Shown: in pieces, positions 1 to 11,092 of the stretch
Numbering within the stretch: the first letter of the stretch is position 1
Layout of the letters: the number at the start of each line of letters is the position of its first letter
Assembly (NCBI GenBank): GCA_001970955.1
Contig: MPUH01000047.1
Coordinates: 62,001-126,000, forward strand
DNA length: 64,000 nucleotides
Reading direction: 5' to 3'
Source: Stentor coeruleus
Lineage: Eukaryota; Ciliophora; Heterotrichea; Heterotrichida; Stentoridae
Notes under the pieces: generated by a model
Told to the model about the DNA's origin: nothing
Seen by the model: only the letters and a program-made list of their open reading frames with translations
Database searches by the model: none
Made by a program: the position numbers and the translations under genes

Positions 1-3000
1 CAAAAGAACTTGCTGAATCTAAAGAAACTATATCAAATTTACTTATAGAAAACAGAGAAATCAATAAATATATAGAAGAAAATAATACAGGATCAAAAAA
101 TCTTGAATTAGAACTTCAAAATAAATATCATGAAGTGTCAAGTCTTCAAGAGAATATAAAAAATATGGAAAATGCTATTAAGTCTTATCAAGATAAAGAT
201 AGTCAATTAAAAAAAACTGAAGCTGAGGTTAATAAATTGAAAAAAGAATTGAATGAAAAAATAAAGGAAATAAATGATTATAAAAACAAAATAGATGATG
301 AAAATAAAGATCATAAGCATATCGCAGAAAAAAAAGATTTAGAAATATCAACACTAAAAGCCCAAGTGTTTTTATTAGAAGGAAAAATTGAAGATTTCTT
401 AGAGGAATCTAAGAAAAAGCCTGAAGGGAAATATCTATCGAAAAAATATGGGAAAATCGATGATAAAGAACTTATGGAGTTAAGAAAAGATAATGAATTA
501 CTAAAGAAAAAGCTTTATGATACAGAGGAAGTTATTGATAAACTAAGCCATAAAGACAATATTGAAGTTGTAATTGAATATAAAGATCAAAAAATTTTAG
601 AAGATAAAAATATATATGAAATGTCAATAAAAAGCTTAGAAGAGCAGGTAGATCATCTTAGTAGACGATTAAATGATACTGAAAATCAATTAAAATGTTA
701 TAGTTTAAACAGTACTGAAGCTATGCAATATATAGAACAAATACAAAAATTAGAAGATTATCTTAAAAGCATACAAGATGAAAACCTTGCTTTGAATACT
801 AAAGTTGCAGAACTCTCATCAAAAACTGAAAATATTAAAGTCCTTATTGATTATGAACCTTTTTCACAATCTAATGATAGGAAATATTATGAAGATAAAG
901 AAAAAAGCTTATTGCAGATTATCGAAAGTCTTGATAGTCAGATAAAAACTTTACAGGATTTTAAAGATTCTGTTGAAAATGATAAAAGTTTGCCTATTAA
1001 TATTGAATATTTACCTGTAGAAAATTGTCCTACAGGAAATATTAGTGAGGAAGAGTTGGAAATTAGATTATTAGATATGGAAAAACAGTATAAAGGGGAA
1101 ATACATTATCTAAATGAGGAAATAGCGAGAATTGGTAATAAAATTGGTTTTTTAAAAGATGAAAATATAGTTTTGATTGAAAAGGTAAAGGAACTTGAAG
1201 ATGAAAATGCTAAGGTTAGAAGTGAAAAAAATGAATACAGTAAGTTGATTGAGGATTTTAATATGGAAAGCATTGAGACTTCTAACCTTGAAAATGAGTC
1301 AATACAAAATGAGTTGAATTCGAGGGAACAGGAAATAAACCGACTAGAATCTGAGCTTAAGTCATCAAGCCTCCAATTAAAATCCCTTCAAGATCTCATA
1401 TCCACAAAAAACAATGAACTAGAAAATTTATCATCCACTTTACAAACCACAACTAAAGATATAATCCAAGAACTAAACCAATCAAAAAAAGATTGTAATA
1501 CTCTTAAAGAAAAAGTATCTAATCTTGAAAAAGAAGTTAAAAAACTTGAATCCCAAATTAAACTTTCTGATTCAATCAAATCCCAACTGCAATTGTCATT
1601 AAAAGCTTTAGAACAAGATATGAAAATCCTTAAAGAAGACAATTTTAATCTAATAAAACAAATAGAAGAAAACAGTTGTTCTGAAAAATATGATGAGCCT
1701 GCTATATTAATGAGTTATAATTCAGAAAGTGATATTTCTGATAAAAAAGAAAAAGAACTTAGAATGTATATTTGTGAATTAGAAGAACAGATAAATAGCT
1801 TAAAAACTCAAGAACAGAAAGTAGAAATAAAAATTGATTATGCTTTAGAGGATTTAACATATAAAAATACAATAAATGATAAAGGAATGAGGAATTATGA
1901 GATGGTGATATTGGATTTAGAAGAAAAGAATAAGGAAATTTATAGAGAAATACATGAGAAAGATAAGGAAAATATGGAGATGAAGACGAAAATATGTGAA
2001 CTTTTCCGACAGGTGGATGATTTTGATGAAGAAAACAAGCGAATTCGTAAGGAAAATGAAATGCTTATAAAGGTAGGTAAGGAATTACAGGATAAGCTGA
2101 TGAAACTTGAATCAGAAAACACTGAGATTAATGATTATGTAGATGAACTGAACATGGAAAGCATAGAAAACTCATTTAACGAAGACAAAAACGAGGTTGC
2201 AAGCCTAAAAAATGATAATAAAAGCAAAGATGAACAAATCAAGCAACNTAAAAAATGATAATAAAAGCAAAGATGAACAAATCAAGCAACTCAACTCTAA
2301 AATAGAAAGTTTAGTAAATGAAATTAACAAGCTTAAAACCCAGTCTGATGATGATAAAAAAGTATTTAAATCCATTGCAGATGATGTAGAAAACAAACTA
2401 TCTCAAGCAAAATCTGAATATATGTCAATAAAAGAACAGCTACAAAAAGTCGACTCTGAAGCCAAGTCTAAAGATGGGAAAATAAAATATCTTGAACTTC
2501 AAAGAGAAAAAGCTCAAAAAGACATACACGATTATAATGAAGAAATCAATGAACTTAGGGAAAAAAATGAATCCCTTCTTAAAAATATCGATGAAATATC
2601 AAAAAACACTGAAGTACTCGAAAACACCATTGCCGATAAAGAAAAAGGTTTTAAAGAAGAAAACTTTAAATTACATCAAAATGAATCTAAATTAACACAA
2701 ATTATAAAAAACTTAGAATCAAAACTTAAAGATTCACAAAAAGAAATCAATAGTCTTGAAAGCCAATTACAAATTTATATCGAATGCGAATATGTAGAAA
2801 AGCGCCAAAGTGAAAATCTCCAACAATTAAAAGAAACTGAAAACGAACTTAGAAGAAAAATTGAAACTCTTGAAGAGGATCTTAAAGAACAAAAAAATAA
2901 ATCCCAACAAAAAATTATAGAAAAAGATAGAGAAATTAAACAATTGTTACAAGAAAAAAAGAATATTGGGAAAAAATTTGAAGATGCTAATAAAGAGTTG

Positions 3001-4122
3001 ATGGTTATAAAAGATGAAAATGTGAATCATATAAGGAAAAATGAGGAAATTATGGAAATGAATGAAAATTTGATAAATGAACTGTCAGAAATTAGTAAAG
3101 AATTAAATGAAGCTCAAATTAAAACTGCAGAAGGGGGAAATTCTGTAAATGAGTCATTCAAAAATGAAATGGAAAGCGAAATACAAAGGCTTGAATGCGA
3201 ACTACAAAGCCAAATTCAAAAAATAGAAGACTTAGAATGTATCATAAGTGAAAATACTAATGAAATCAAAGCATTAAATAGCGAACTTGATGAAAAAACA
3301 AAAAAACTTGTAGAAAAAGATAAAGAAGCTGATGAAAACACTCAAGAATATGAAAAAAAAATCCTTGAAGTAAAACAAGGGATGGTATCAGCTAAGGAAA
3401 AACTTAGAAAATATGAAAAGGAATGCAAAGAAAATGACGATAAAATCAAAATCTTAGAACTGCACAAAACTCAGCTTCAAAAGCAAATCAAAGACTTTGA
3501 AGCTGAGCTCCAAGTTTTAAAAGAAGAAAATTACATTTTAGCTAAAAAAAATCAATCAATGGCGCATAGTAGGTCTTCAAGTTCTGAAGAAAATAACAAA
3601 AGCCATGATCATCTAATTAAAAATAACGAAAACGAAAGTAAACTTGTAGAAGAAAATAAGTTATTGAAAGAAACTATTAAAGAACTTAATTTAAACATTG
3701 AGTCTATACAAAAATCAACTCAAACTGATAAAGAGAATTATGAAACTCAATTAAATAAGGTAAAAGAAGATGTGGAAATTATAAAAAAACAAAACAAATC
3801 TCGACTTGATGATGAAAATACAGAAAAAATACTTATAAAAGAAGAAAATATCAAACTTGTAAACCAAAATAATAAATTAATAGAAGAACTTGAAGATATA
3901 AAACTCAAACAAGAAGAATGTTTGTATCAGATTTACAATTTAGAAAGTGAAACTAAGCAACTTAAGCAAGAAAATGAATTTTTAGAAAATACTTTGAATG
4001 AAACATCAGAAAGTTTTGCTGAGCTTCAAAAAAAACAAGATGATTATTTATATAAAATCTATGAACTTGAAGAAAAAAACAAGCAGTTACTTGGTCAGAT
4101 TGAAACAAAAAGCTATGAGTGA
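1..4122 (+). CDS. giant coiled-coil protein (3' part of gene)
   Basis: The reading frame is open from the first bases of the window (codons start at base 3), so the gene begins upstream and only its C-terminal part is seen. It ends at a TGA at 4120-4122. The single N at 2248 sits between two copies of a 42-bp sequence (2206-2247 and 2249-2290) and shifts the frame. If one copy is an assembly duplicate, both halves join in frame into about 1,350 visible residues. The protein is almost wholly Glu/Lys/Asn/Leu-rich heptad-like coiled coil with no globular domain or Cys motif. Such proteins in ciliates are usually structural or cytoskeletal (basal body, cortex, Golgi tether type), but nothing here fixes the role. 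Low-complexity sequence makes database matches to myosin tails or golgins uninformative. Confidence is high that it is a gene, low on function. Confidence 0.85.
2206..2290. repeat. 42-bp direct repeat around an N (probable contig-join artefact)
   Basis: Bases 2206-2247 and 2249-2290 are identical and are separated only by the N at 2248. Removing one copy restores a continuous reading frame through the coiled-coil gene, which argues that the second copy is not real. Confidence 0.85.
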
Positions 4123-5053
4123 ATTTTAATTTAAGTTTATTATGGGCTAAAAAATATAAGGTTTTTTATTGATTTTTGTATATAGGATCTAAGTTACTGT
4201 AGGCTTTGATGAACATGAGCTATTAAACTTGAGGCTTGTGATAATTAAGCTTTTTGGTCTAATCAATAAATTTATAATTCTTATTTAATATTAATATTAT
4301 TTATGTCTAACTTAGCAATTGAGAATCTTCTCTAAATTTATTGAGAAAAAAAATATTGTGAGAATTTATTTCCTAAGATCTTTTTATACAAAGTTAATAT
4401 ATAACATTTACTGTTGATTTTCGGCTTAGTTTTAATGGTTCTTTTAACATCTTATCAAAGAAAATTTAGAATTTTGTTTCTGTTTATTGGCGAAATTAGT
4501 TTTTCTTCTCGATTTCTTATATTATAATTTTTTTAAAGGTATTTTCGTGCTAAAGTCTTTTGATTGCTTTGGATGAAATATCAAAATTTTATGATAGGAA
4601 AGCATTTAATGACGGATAATGGGAGAATTAGAAGGATATAACATTTGTGGATATTTGCGTAATTTTTTAAAAAAAAAATGAATTTTATTCTTATCAGAAA
4701 TTTGTAGTTGAGAACGGAGAAGTTGCTTTTGACGTTTGGGTTTTTATTTTAAGTTCATGTAATTTCATATTATATTGTTAAATTGTGTGATAATAAAATG
4801 TGTGTGTTTTAATGAAAACTTGGGGAGTTTGGTTAAAATTAATTGGATGAAGTTGTTATTTAAAGGTTTTTGAAAATAATAGAGGATAGAAAGAGTTTTT
4901 TTAATTTTATTGAATTTATACTGGAGTTTGAAAAAAATTTAGGCAAATAAAATAAGAATAGTTTTAAATGTGAAGAATTTAAGAAAAATATTTAATAGGA
5001 ATTTAAAAATATACTATACCTTGCAATATTTTGAAATCCATTGAAAGATATTA
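4123..5053. other. intergenic, AT-rich
   Basis: This stretch lies between two converging 3' ends. I see no tRNA, repeat or plausible coding segment; it is mostly A/T with short homopolymers. Confidence 0.6.
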
Positions 5054-5665
5054 TCATTTAAAAGCTCTTAAAATACCTTTTATTCTCAAATCAAGTGATT
5101 CTGAAATAAGTTTTTTTGAATTGAATTTCGTAAGAGGAAGTAGTACTTTTTTCCTAGTAGGCATATTTTTATATGCTTTTCCAACTGATCTGCTTCCAAT
5201 ATTCGTAACAACATTAATTTCAGTTTCTCTTGTTTTTGTATCAACCCAGCCTTTTCTTTTTAGCCTTCTAAAATCAACTTTCACAGGCTTAAGAAAACTT
5301 TTTTGATCACTTGGTAAAATCTCTACTCTTTTAATATCATCCTTTTGAAAAGAAAGAGTCTCTGAGTTCAAATATATATCTGAAAAATAATGTGTATAGT
5401 TAGTAGCAGGCAAACTATACTTTTTAGTTGGAGTTGTTCTTTTTTCAAGTTTCATATAGCCTATATTTAAACCTGGATACGGTAATATTTGTCTATCGTT
5501 TAATAATTTCCTTGGACTGTTTTTGACTGAAAGAATATTAATTCTTGTCGATATACTGCTTGTGCTTGCTCGATAACTAAAAAGATTGCTTTGGTTTTTA
5601 GCATCTCTTCTGTTTACTCTGTCTATATCAATGAAAAGTTTGAATTTGTCGTCGTCCACTGACAT
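5054..5665 (-). CDS. hypothetical basic protein, 203 aa
   Basis: A single uninterrupted frame of 203 codons starts at an ATG whose context is TTTTGTTAAATG and ends in TGA. The protein is basic and rich in Ser, Lys and Arg, with few hydrophobic stretches and no signal peptide, membrane segment or zinc motif. Several short proline-containing turns (PYPG, RTTPTKK) suggest an extended or partly disordered protein. It lies downstream of the ELMO gene on the same strand. I do not recognise the family. Composition resembles the many small cytoskeleton-associated proteins of ciliates, but that is only an impression. Confidence 0.65.
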   Translation of the reverse strand: MSVDDDKFKLFIDIDRVNRRDAKNQSNLFSYRASTSSISTRINILSVKNSPRKLLNDRQILPYPGLNIGYMKLEKRTTPTKKYSLPATNYTHYFSDIYLNSETLSFQKDDIKRVEILPSDQKSFLKPVKVDFRRLKRKGWVDTKTRETEINVVTNIGSRSVGKAYKNMPTRKKVLLPLTKFNSKKLISESLDLRIKGILRAFK

Positions 5666-5720
5666 TTAACAAAAAATTAGTTTATATACACTTATAATCT
5701 AGTTAAGCTATATACCTTAA

Positions 5721-5861
5721 ACAAATATTTGCTATTCTTATAATTATCAGAATAAGAAAATCTATATTTAGTTAAGTTAAGTACCGCTTTTATATTCACA
5801 AATATTTGCTATTCTTATAATTATCAGAATAAGAAAATCTATATTTAGTTAAGTTAAGTAC
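5721..5861. repeat. 64-bp direct repeat, 13-nt spacer
   Basis: Bases 5721-5784 recur at 5798-5861. The second copy encodes the last residues of the ELMO-domain protein. No N separates the copies, so this may be a true tandem duplication or another unmerged overlap next to the N at 5917. If only one copy is real, the ELMO protein would continue about 9 residues further, to a TAA. Confidence 0.75.
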
Positions 5862-7286
5862 TTCATTCACGTGTTTTCTAGCATAAATATTAATATGTTC
5901 CTTGGTCTTCATAATCNCTTCATTCACGTGTTTTCTAGCATAAATATTAATATGTTCCTTGGTCTTCATAATCTCCATAACATTTTTATTATTCTCCTTA
6001 TAGTATTTAAACCATGATATCATAAGTCCACAAAAATAATCTAACACAATCTCATATACTCTCTCTGCTTTTTCAATATATTTGTATAGTGTATTATCCT
6101 CAAGGGCTATAAAAGCACATTCAGAAAAATTTACACAAACCGACGCATATGGGAATTTGTGTGAGATATCAGCAGAATACTTATAAATCTCCAAACAAGG
6201 TGAAGGGTATTTTTCTATAAAATAAAGCATACAAAGTAAACCAAAAATACCAACTTTACGTAAATCCGTACCTGGAGATGATCCTTGAAACCCAATTTCT
6301 CTCCAATGTTCCCCGGTAATAGGACAAGAATCATTATTCCTTAATAATATGTAAATTTTTTTTGCCATAGACACATGCTGTACTTGGTTTGAATCAAAAG
6401 ATTCATGAGAAAATCTTATAAGTTTTTGTTTTTGTATTGATAAAAACGTTAAAGTTCGAGGCTTGACCCTGAAACAACTAAAAAACCCTCGGAAAAACGA
6501 TGGTTTGGGTTCAGGAGGAGGTAGTTCAGTTTCAGAGTTTTCAATTGATTGAATAACAAGGTCGCTACTGATGTTTCTATTATAAAATGTTGTGTCTACA
6601 ACTTTAACTTCCTCAGTCTTAACAGCTTCAATTTCTCTTACACTTATACTTTCCCATTCATGTGCACGTTCTTTAACCACTTCCATTTCCTGTATTTTAA
6701 CAGTTGGGACTTCTTCAGGACCTTTTTTTTCTTTCATATCAATTTGTTGTAGTTTCGCTTCTGCTTGAAGACTTCTAGTCTTTAAATCAATTCTTTTTGG
6801 GGGTTTCTTGCCAATTTTCGCTGGGGTATTTTCAAAATTATCAATAACAATCTGAGGTTCTTCATCAACAACTTCTTTTTTTTCCTTATATTGAATTCGA
6901 ACTACAGAATTTGGATCAAATTCTTCTGAAGAACTCTCAGATTCTTCTTTTTCATTAACATTAGCTGAATGTCCTGCATATTCCCATACTTCACCCATTC
7001 CATCAATTTCAAAGTCTTCATCGTCATTGATTATATCAGGAGTAGCATCTTCATCAACTTGAACAGGATTTTTAGCTTTAATACCTTTGGGAGCAAAGAA
7101 AGCATTTGAATTATTCTGAGGAAGCGCTTTGTTTTTATCTTCAATATTTTGACTTCTTATCTTCAATGCTGAAAACTTTGGAGTTTCTATGCTTGGACCT
7201 TGACTGTCTATGATAAGTTCTTTGGGTGATTTTTTTTCTTCGGGTATAATGTTGAAGTTAAACATTTTTTTGGGACTTTTTTCCAT
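5796..7286 (-). CDS. ELMO-domain protein
   Basis: The N-terminal 260 residues or so are acidic, low-complexity and probably disordered. The C-terminal half carries an ELMO domain, recognisable by WREIGFQGSSPGTDLRKVGI followed by a helical LLCMLYFIEKYP segment, the diagnostic IGFQG.xP.TD.R pattern of ELMO/ELMOD proteins. The ELMOD family acts as GTPase-activating proteins for Arf/Arl GTPases, and ELMO proteins partner Dock exchange factors. The stand-alone ELMO domain here fits the ELMOD side better. The N at 5917 is flanked by a 56-bp duplicate (5861-5916 and 5918-5973), which repeats 19 codons, so the true protein is probably about 477 aa. The ATG at 7286 is the only good start. The exact C-terminus is uncertain because of the 64-bp repeat at the 3' end. 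Confidence 0.85.
   Translation of the reverse strand: MEKSPKKMFNFNIIPEEKKSPKELIIDSQGPSIETPKFSALKIRSQNIEDKNKALPQNNSNAFFAPKGIKAKNPVQVDEDATPDIINDDEDFEIDGMGEVWEYAGHSANVNEKEESESSSEEFDPNSVVRIQYKEKKEVVDEEPQIVIDNFENTPAKIGKKPPKRIDLKTRSLQAEAKLQQIDMKEKKGPEEVPTVKIQEMEVVKERAHEWESISVREIEAVKTEEVKVVDTTFYNRNISSDLVIQSIENSETELPPPEPKPSFFRGFFSCFRVKPRTLTFLSIQKQKLIRFSHESFDSNQVQHVSMAKKIYILLRNNDSCPITGEHWREIGFQGSSPGTDLRKVGIFGLLCMLYFIEKYPSPCLEIYKYSADISHKFPYASVCVNFSECAFIALEDNTLYKYIEKAERVYEIVLDYFCGLMISWFKYYKENNKNVMEIMKTKEHINIYARKHVNEXIMKTKEHINIYARKHVNEVLNLTKYRFSYSDNYKNSKYL
5861..5973. repeat. 56-bp direct repeat around an N (probable contig-join artefact)
   Basis: Bases 5861-5916 and 5918-5973 are identical around the N at 5917, inside the ELMO coding region. 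The duplication adds a repeated IMKTKEHINIYARKHVNE block to the translation. Confidence 0.85.
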
Positions 7287-7602
7287 TTCTTATTGGAATT
7301 TATATGATAAATCGGGTTATGAGATAGGGTTTTTTATGAGGATTTTTTAAGGTTATGAAGTAAATGAGATTAAGGATGAAGATTATAGAATAGTGAAATT
7401 ATATTTTTTTGCAGTTGTTTAGAGGTCATGATTTTTTATATTGATGAAAATTTAGGTTTTGGTAAAGGTTTTTTTATTGTAGTTAAATTTTTTTTTTTAA
7501 GGTTTAGATTATTAAATCAATGGTATTACTTTAGTGTAATTCTTTAACAAGGGCTAGACAATAGTCAAGCGATAATTCCTAACTAATACTAATAAAGTAT
7601 AA
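7287..7602. other. divergent intergenic region
   Basis: This 316-bp gap between the divergent ELMO and first WD40 genes must hold both promoters. It contains T-rich runs. TATAA directly abuts the ATG at 7603, and I see no other distinct motif. Confidence 0.5.
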
Positions 7603-9234
7603 ATGGATGATTGCTTATTTTGTAAAACTCTAAATATTTGTAATGATTTTGAAGATTACAGCGAAAAACTATTTTATTTTAAGGCATACCAAAATAGTGA
7701 AGGTTATTTTTTACACCCTAGTGACAAGTTTAAAGCTAATGAAAGAATAAAAAAAAGATTTACAATGCTAAATAAGTCTAAAAAATACCTTGAAAAATAT
7801 ATTCAAAAGTATCCAAAGTGTTTTTTATTTCTTGAAATATACCTAAAGACTATTGAAATAGCCTACAACCAGCTTTTTGCTTTAGATATAAAAAAAATAT
7901 ACACTAATACTGAGATCATCCTTTTAAGCCATATTTGCCATAGTGAACTTTTTTATCAAAGACTTAACAAAGACTTTTTTATATATCCAAACGATATAGT
8001 ATCTAAACCTTTTATCTATGAAAGGCTTTCATATCAAAACCCTTCTAAAAACATATTAGCTATATGCAAACATAAAAACATAGAAGTTAGTTCTCATGAA
8101 ACTATTGTTTCTGGCTTAGCCTTATCAAAAGATAAAAATTATTTATTCACAACAGGTGAATGCTGTATGGTAATGTGGGATTTAATCAAAAAGCACCAAA
8201 TCCATATTTTTGAATACACTTGCAGCCCTAAACCTATAATAATTTCTCATAAAAAAAATTTAGTTATTTCAGGTTCTAAAGATGATAGAATTAAGATTTG
8301 GGATATAAATACTAAATCCTTAATTTCAGAACTAAAAAACTCTAATCCTAGTTCACTATTACTTATTCAAAATGACAATATTTTAATAGAAGGTAGTATT
8401 TATGGCAAAATAAAATTTTGGTGTTTAAAAACTTTTAGTTATCTTAAAGAAATCCATATAACTAATGGGCCAATAAACTGTTTAGCTATTTCTTCTAATA
8501 ACGAAAAACTTTATATCGGCACTAAAGATGGGAAAATCAGAATTTTTAACCTAAAAACTAACCAAAAAATTGATATTGTTGAAGACTTGAAATACAGAGT
8601 CCTTTGTATAGTTATTACTAAAAATAACAAAAATATTTTGTCTGGATCTGCAGATGGGATTTTAAATATTTTTGATCTTGAAACAAATAAAAGATGTGGA
8701 TTATTAAAAGGTCATATTGGGTGTATTTTTGATATAAAAATTATTAATGATGATAAACAAGTTGTATCTTGTGGAATGGATTGTACTGTAAGAATTTGGG
8801 ATATAGTAAATATGTGTCAAATTGCTGAATTATGTTCTCATAAAGAAAGGGTTAATCAATTAGCTGTTAGTGATGATGGGAAAATGTGCTTTTCTGGAGG
8901 TTCTGATTCTAAAATTTGTGCGTGGAATTTAGATGATATGAGACTTGAATATGAAAAATTATGTTTTGGGATTGCTACAAGAGGATGGTTGAGTAAAGAT
9001 AATAAGTATTTATTTTGCTATCATAGTTTTTCTGGACTTTCTGTTTGGGATTTAAAAAAAGAGGACTATGTCATGTTGTATAAAGGAAATTTTAAACCTA
9101 TTTCAGTTGAAGAGACTCAAGATAAAAGGTTTGTTGTTGTAGCATGCCAAAGTGGATTTTATTTTTTATATAAATTTAGAAGCAAAAGGACTAGGAAATA
9201 TGTTTGGAATGTTGAAATGGGAGAGAGTAAGTAG
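7603..9234 (+). CDS. WD40-repeat protein, first of a tandem pair (543 aa)
   Basis: The start ATG sits in the context TATAAATGG. The protein opens with a CxxC pair (MDDCLFC) and a conserved N-terminal helical region containing LLSHICHSELF. About seven WD40 blades follow from roughly residue 160, with typical SGSKDDRIKIWDI, SGSADGILNIFDL and CGMDCTVRIWDI ends, so it should fold as a beta-propeller scaffold. The next gene downstream is a clear paralogue with the same domain order. The C-terminal tail here is about 15 residues longer and ends in basic residues. WD40 scaffolds act in many complexes; the N-terminal domain is not one I can name, so no pathway is assigned. The frame is continuous with no visible intron. 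Confidence 0.9.
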   Translation: MDDCLFCKTLNICNDFEDYSEKLFYFKAYQNSEGYFLHPSDKFKANERIKKRFTMLNKSKKYLEKYIQKYPKCFLFLEIYLKTIEIAYNQLFALDIKKIYTNTEIILLSHICHSELFYQRLNKDFFIYPNDIVSKPFIYERLSYQNPSKNILAICKHKNIEVSSHETIVSGLALSKDKNYLFTTGECCMVMWDLIKKHQIHIFEYTCSPKPIIISHKKNLVISGSKDDRIKIWDINTKSLISELKNSNPSSLLLIQNDNILIEGSIYGKIKFWCLKTFSYLKEIHITNGPINCLAISSNNEKLYIGTKDGKIRIFNLKTNQKIDIVEDLKYRVLCIVITKNNKNILSGSADGILNIFDLETNKRCGLLKGHIGCIFDIKIINDDKQVVSCGMDCTVRIWDIVNMCQIAELCSHKERVNQLAVSDDGKMCFSGGSDSKICAWNLDDMRLEYEKLCFGIATRGWLSKDNKYLFCYHSFSGLSVWDLKKEDYVMLYKGNFKPISVEETQDKRFVVVACQSGFYFLYKFRSKRTRKYVWNVEMGESK

Positions 9235-9496
9235 ATATAATCTTTGAAAGATAAAGCTAAAAGCAAATTGTTTATAATTTTTATAGTGCTCATATCCAAT
9301 TCATTTATGTGCTTATTATATCTTATGTTAAAAAATAATTTTTTCTAAAATTTTTAGAAATTTATATTCACTTTTTAGCATATCATAATTTAAAATTCTA
9401 TGAGTATTGCATATGAATTATTTATTTAGTTGATATTGCTAGATATTCCCTAAAATTATAATTTCTTTACTTTTGAAAATTCCACTATTATAATAA

Positions 9497-11092
9497 ATGG
9501 AAAAGTGTTTGTATTGTAATGAACAATTTGAACAAGAAGATGATGAAGAAGGTGAAGAATATTTTGAGAATGATTTATTTTATTTCGAGCCAGTTAAGGA
9601 CAATTCACACTTTTATTTAAGACCTAAAGATAGATTCATAGCAAATGAAGGTGTTAAAAAAAGACTAAGAATTCTTAAACATTCTCAATCATATCTCGAA
9701 ACACTACCAAAAAATCCTCCTGAATTTGAAGACTTTATAATATCAAACATAAATGAAATAGAAAAAACTTATAATGAACTCTTATCTTTACTCTCTAAAA
9801 AAATATACTCAAATTCAGAAATAAGTTTACTTAGCCACATCTGTCATAGCGAGTTATTTTTTAGAAGATTTGATGAAACTCTTATTGATCCAATTGATTT
9901 TATTTCTGAACCTTTTATATTTGAAAGACTTTCTCCTAAAAATTCTAAAGCTGATCTTGAATCTATTTCTGATAATCACAACATTTATATAAATACCCAT
10001 GAAAGTTTAGTTTCAGGAGCCTGTATTACAACTGATAATCAATTTTTATTTACAACAGGTGAATATTATATGATAATGTGGGATTTATCATCAAAAACTA
10101 TTATCCATGCATTTGAATACAATGTAAACCCTGAACCAGTTATAGTAACAAATGATTCTTCACTTGTCATATCAGGTTCAGCCGATGATTTTATAAGAAT
10201 CTGGGATATCAATACTAAAGATCTAATCTCAGAACTTGAAGACTCATACCCAATGTCTTTAGGAGTAACAAAAAACAATAAAATATTAATTGAAGGAAGC
10301 ACAAGTGGGAATCTAATATTTTGGAATTTAGAAACTTTTACCCGTGATTTCGAATTAGTAACAAATTGTTCAACAATTCAAAGCCTTGTCTTATCATCTG
10401 ATAACAAAATGATTTTAACTGGTTCAGATTGTGGTAATGTTAAATTATGGGATTTGTTTAACAAACAAGAAATTCGTTTAGTTGAAAATCAAAAATATAG
10501 AGTTTTTGCTGTAGCTATAACAAATGATTGTAGATATGTTTTGTCAGGTTCTGGTGAAGGGCCATTGAGGATTTTTGATCTTAAGGAAAATCGAAATTCT
10601 GCTATTTTAGAAGGTCATGATGGGAATATACTTAGTATAAAACTTTATAATGATGATAAAAATGCTATAACTTGTGGGACGGATTTTGCAGTAAAAGTTT
10701 GGGATATTTTTAATGGATTATGTTTAAGTGTTTTAATTGGACATAAGGGTAGTGTTCTTTCTTTGGCTGTTAGTTATGATGGGAAATATTGTGTTTCTGG
10801 GGGTAATGATTCTGTAATATTTGTGTGGAAACTTGATTGTTTTAAGGTTGAAAATGAGATTTTTTGTTATGGTAAATGTAAGAAAGGATGGTTGGGTAGA
10901 GATAATAATATTTTGTATTGTTATTATTCAAAGTATGGAATTAATGTTTGGGATTTGGAGGAAAGTAAGAAAATTATGAATGTTAGTAAGTGCAAATTGA
11001 GACCTTATTCAGTTTGTGAGACTGAAAACAGGAAGTATTTTGTTGTTGCTAGTAAAGATCATATATTTTATACTTACAGGTTTAGGAGATAG
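9497..11092 (+). CDS. WD40-repeat protein, second of a tandem pair (531 aa)
   Basis: This is the paralogue of the gene 262 bp upstream, on the same strand. It shares the CxxC start (MEKCLYC), the LLSHICHSELFFRRF segment and the same series of WD40 blades (SGSADDFIRIWDI, TGSDCGNVKLWDL, CGTDFAVKVWDI). An acidic insert of about 10 residues follows the first cysteines. Divergence is spread along the whole length and both copies are intact, so the duplication is not recent and both are probably functional. The ATG follows AATA. Function is unknown beyond a propeller scaffold. The N-terminal CxxC could bind metal only with ligands supplied elsewhere. Confidence 0.9.
   Translation: MEKCLYCNEQFEQEDDEEGEEYFENDLFYFEPVKDNSHFYLRPKDRFIANEGVKKRLRILKHSQSYLETLPKNPPEFEDFIISNINEIEKTYNELLSLLSKKIYSNSEISLLSHICHSELFFRRFDETLIDPIDFISEPFIFERLSPKNSKADLESISDNHNIYINTHESLVSGACITTDNQFLFTTGEYYMIMWDLSSKTIIHAFEYNVNPEPVIVTNDSSLVISGSADDFIRIWDINTKDLISELEDSYPMSLGVTKNNKILIEGSTSGNLIFWNLETFTRDFELVTNCSTIQSLVLSSDNKMILTGSDCGNVKLWDLFNKQEIRLVENQKYRVFAVAITNDCRYVLSGSGEGPLRIFDLKENRNSAILEGHDGNILSIKLYNDDKNAITCGTDFAVKVWDIFNGLCLSVLIGHKGSVLSLAVSYDGKYCVSGGNDSVIFVWKLDCFKVENEIFCYGKCKKGWLGRDNNILYCYYSKYGINVWDLEESKKIMNVSKCKLRPYSVCETENRKYFVVASKDHIFYTYRFRR

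Noticed and set aside
4120-4136. GTGAATTTTAATTTAAG after the giant coiled-coil gene as a possible intron
   Set aside because: It is 17 nt, lacks the GTAA start and TTATA core, and leads to no further frame.
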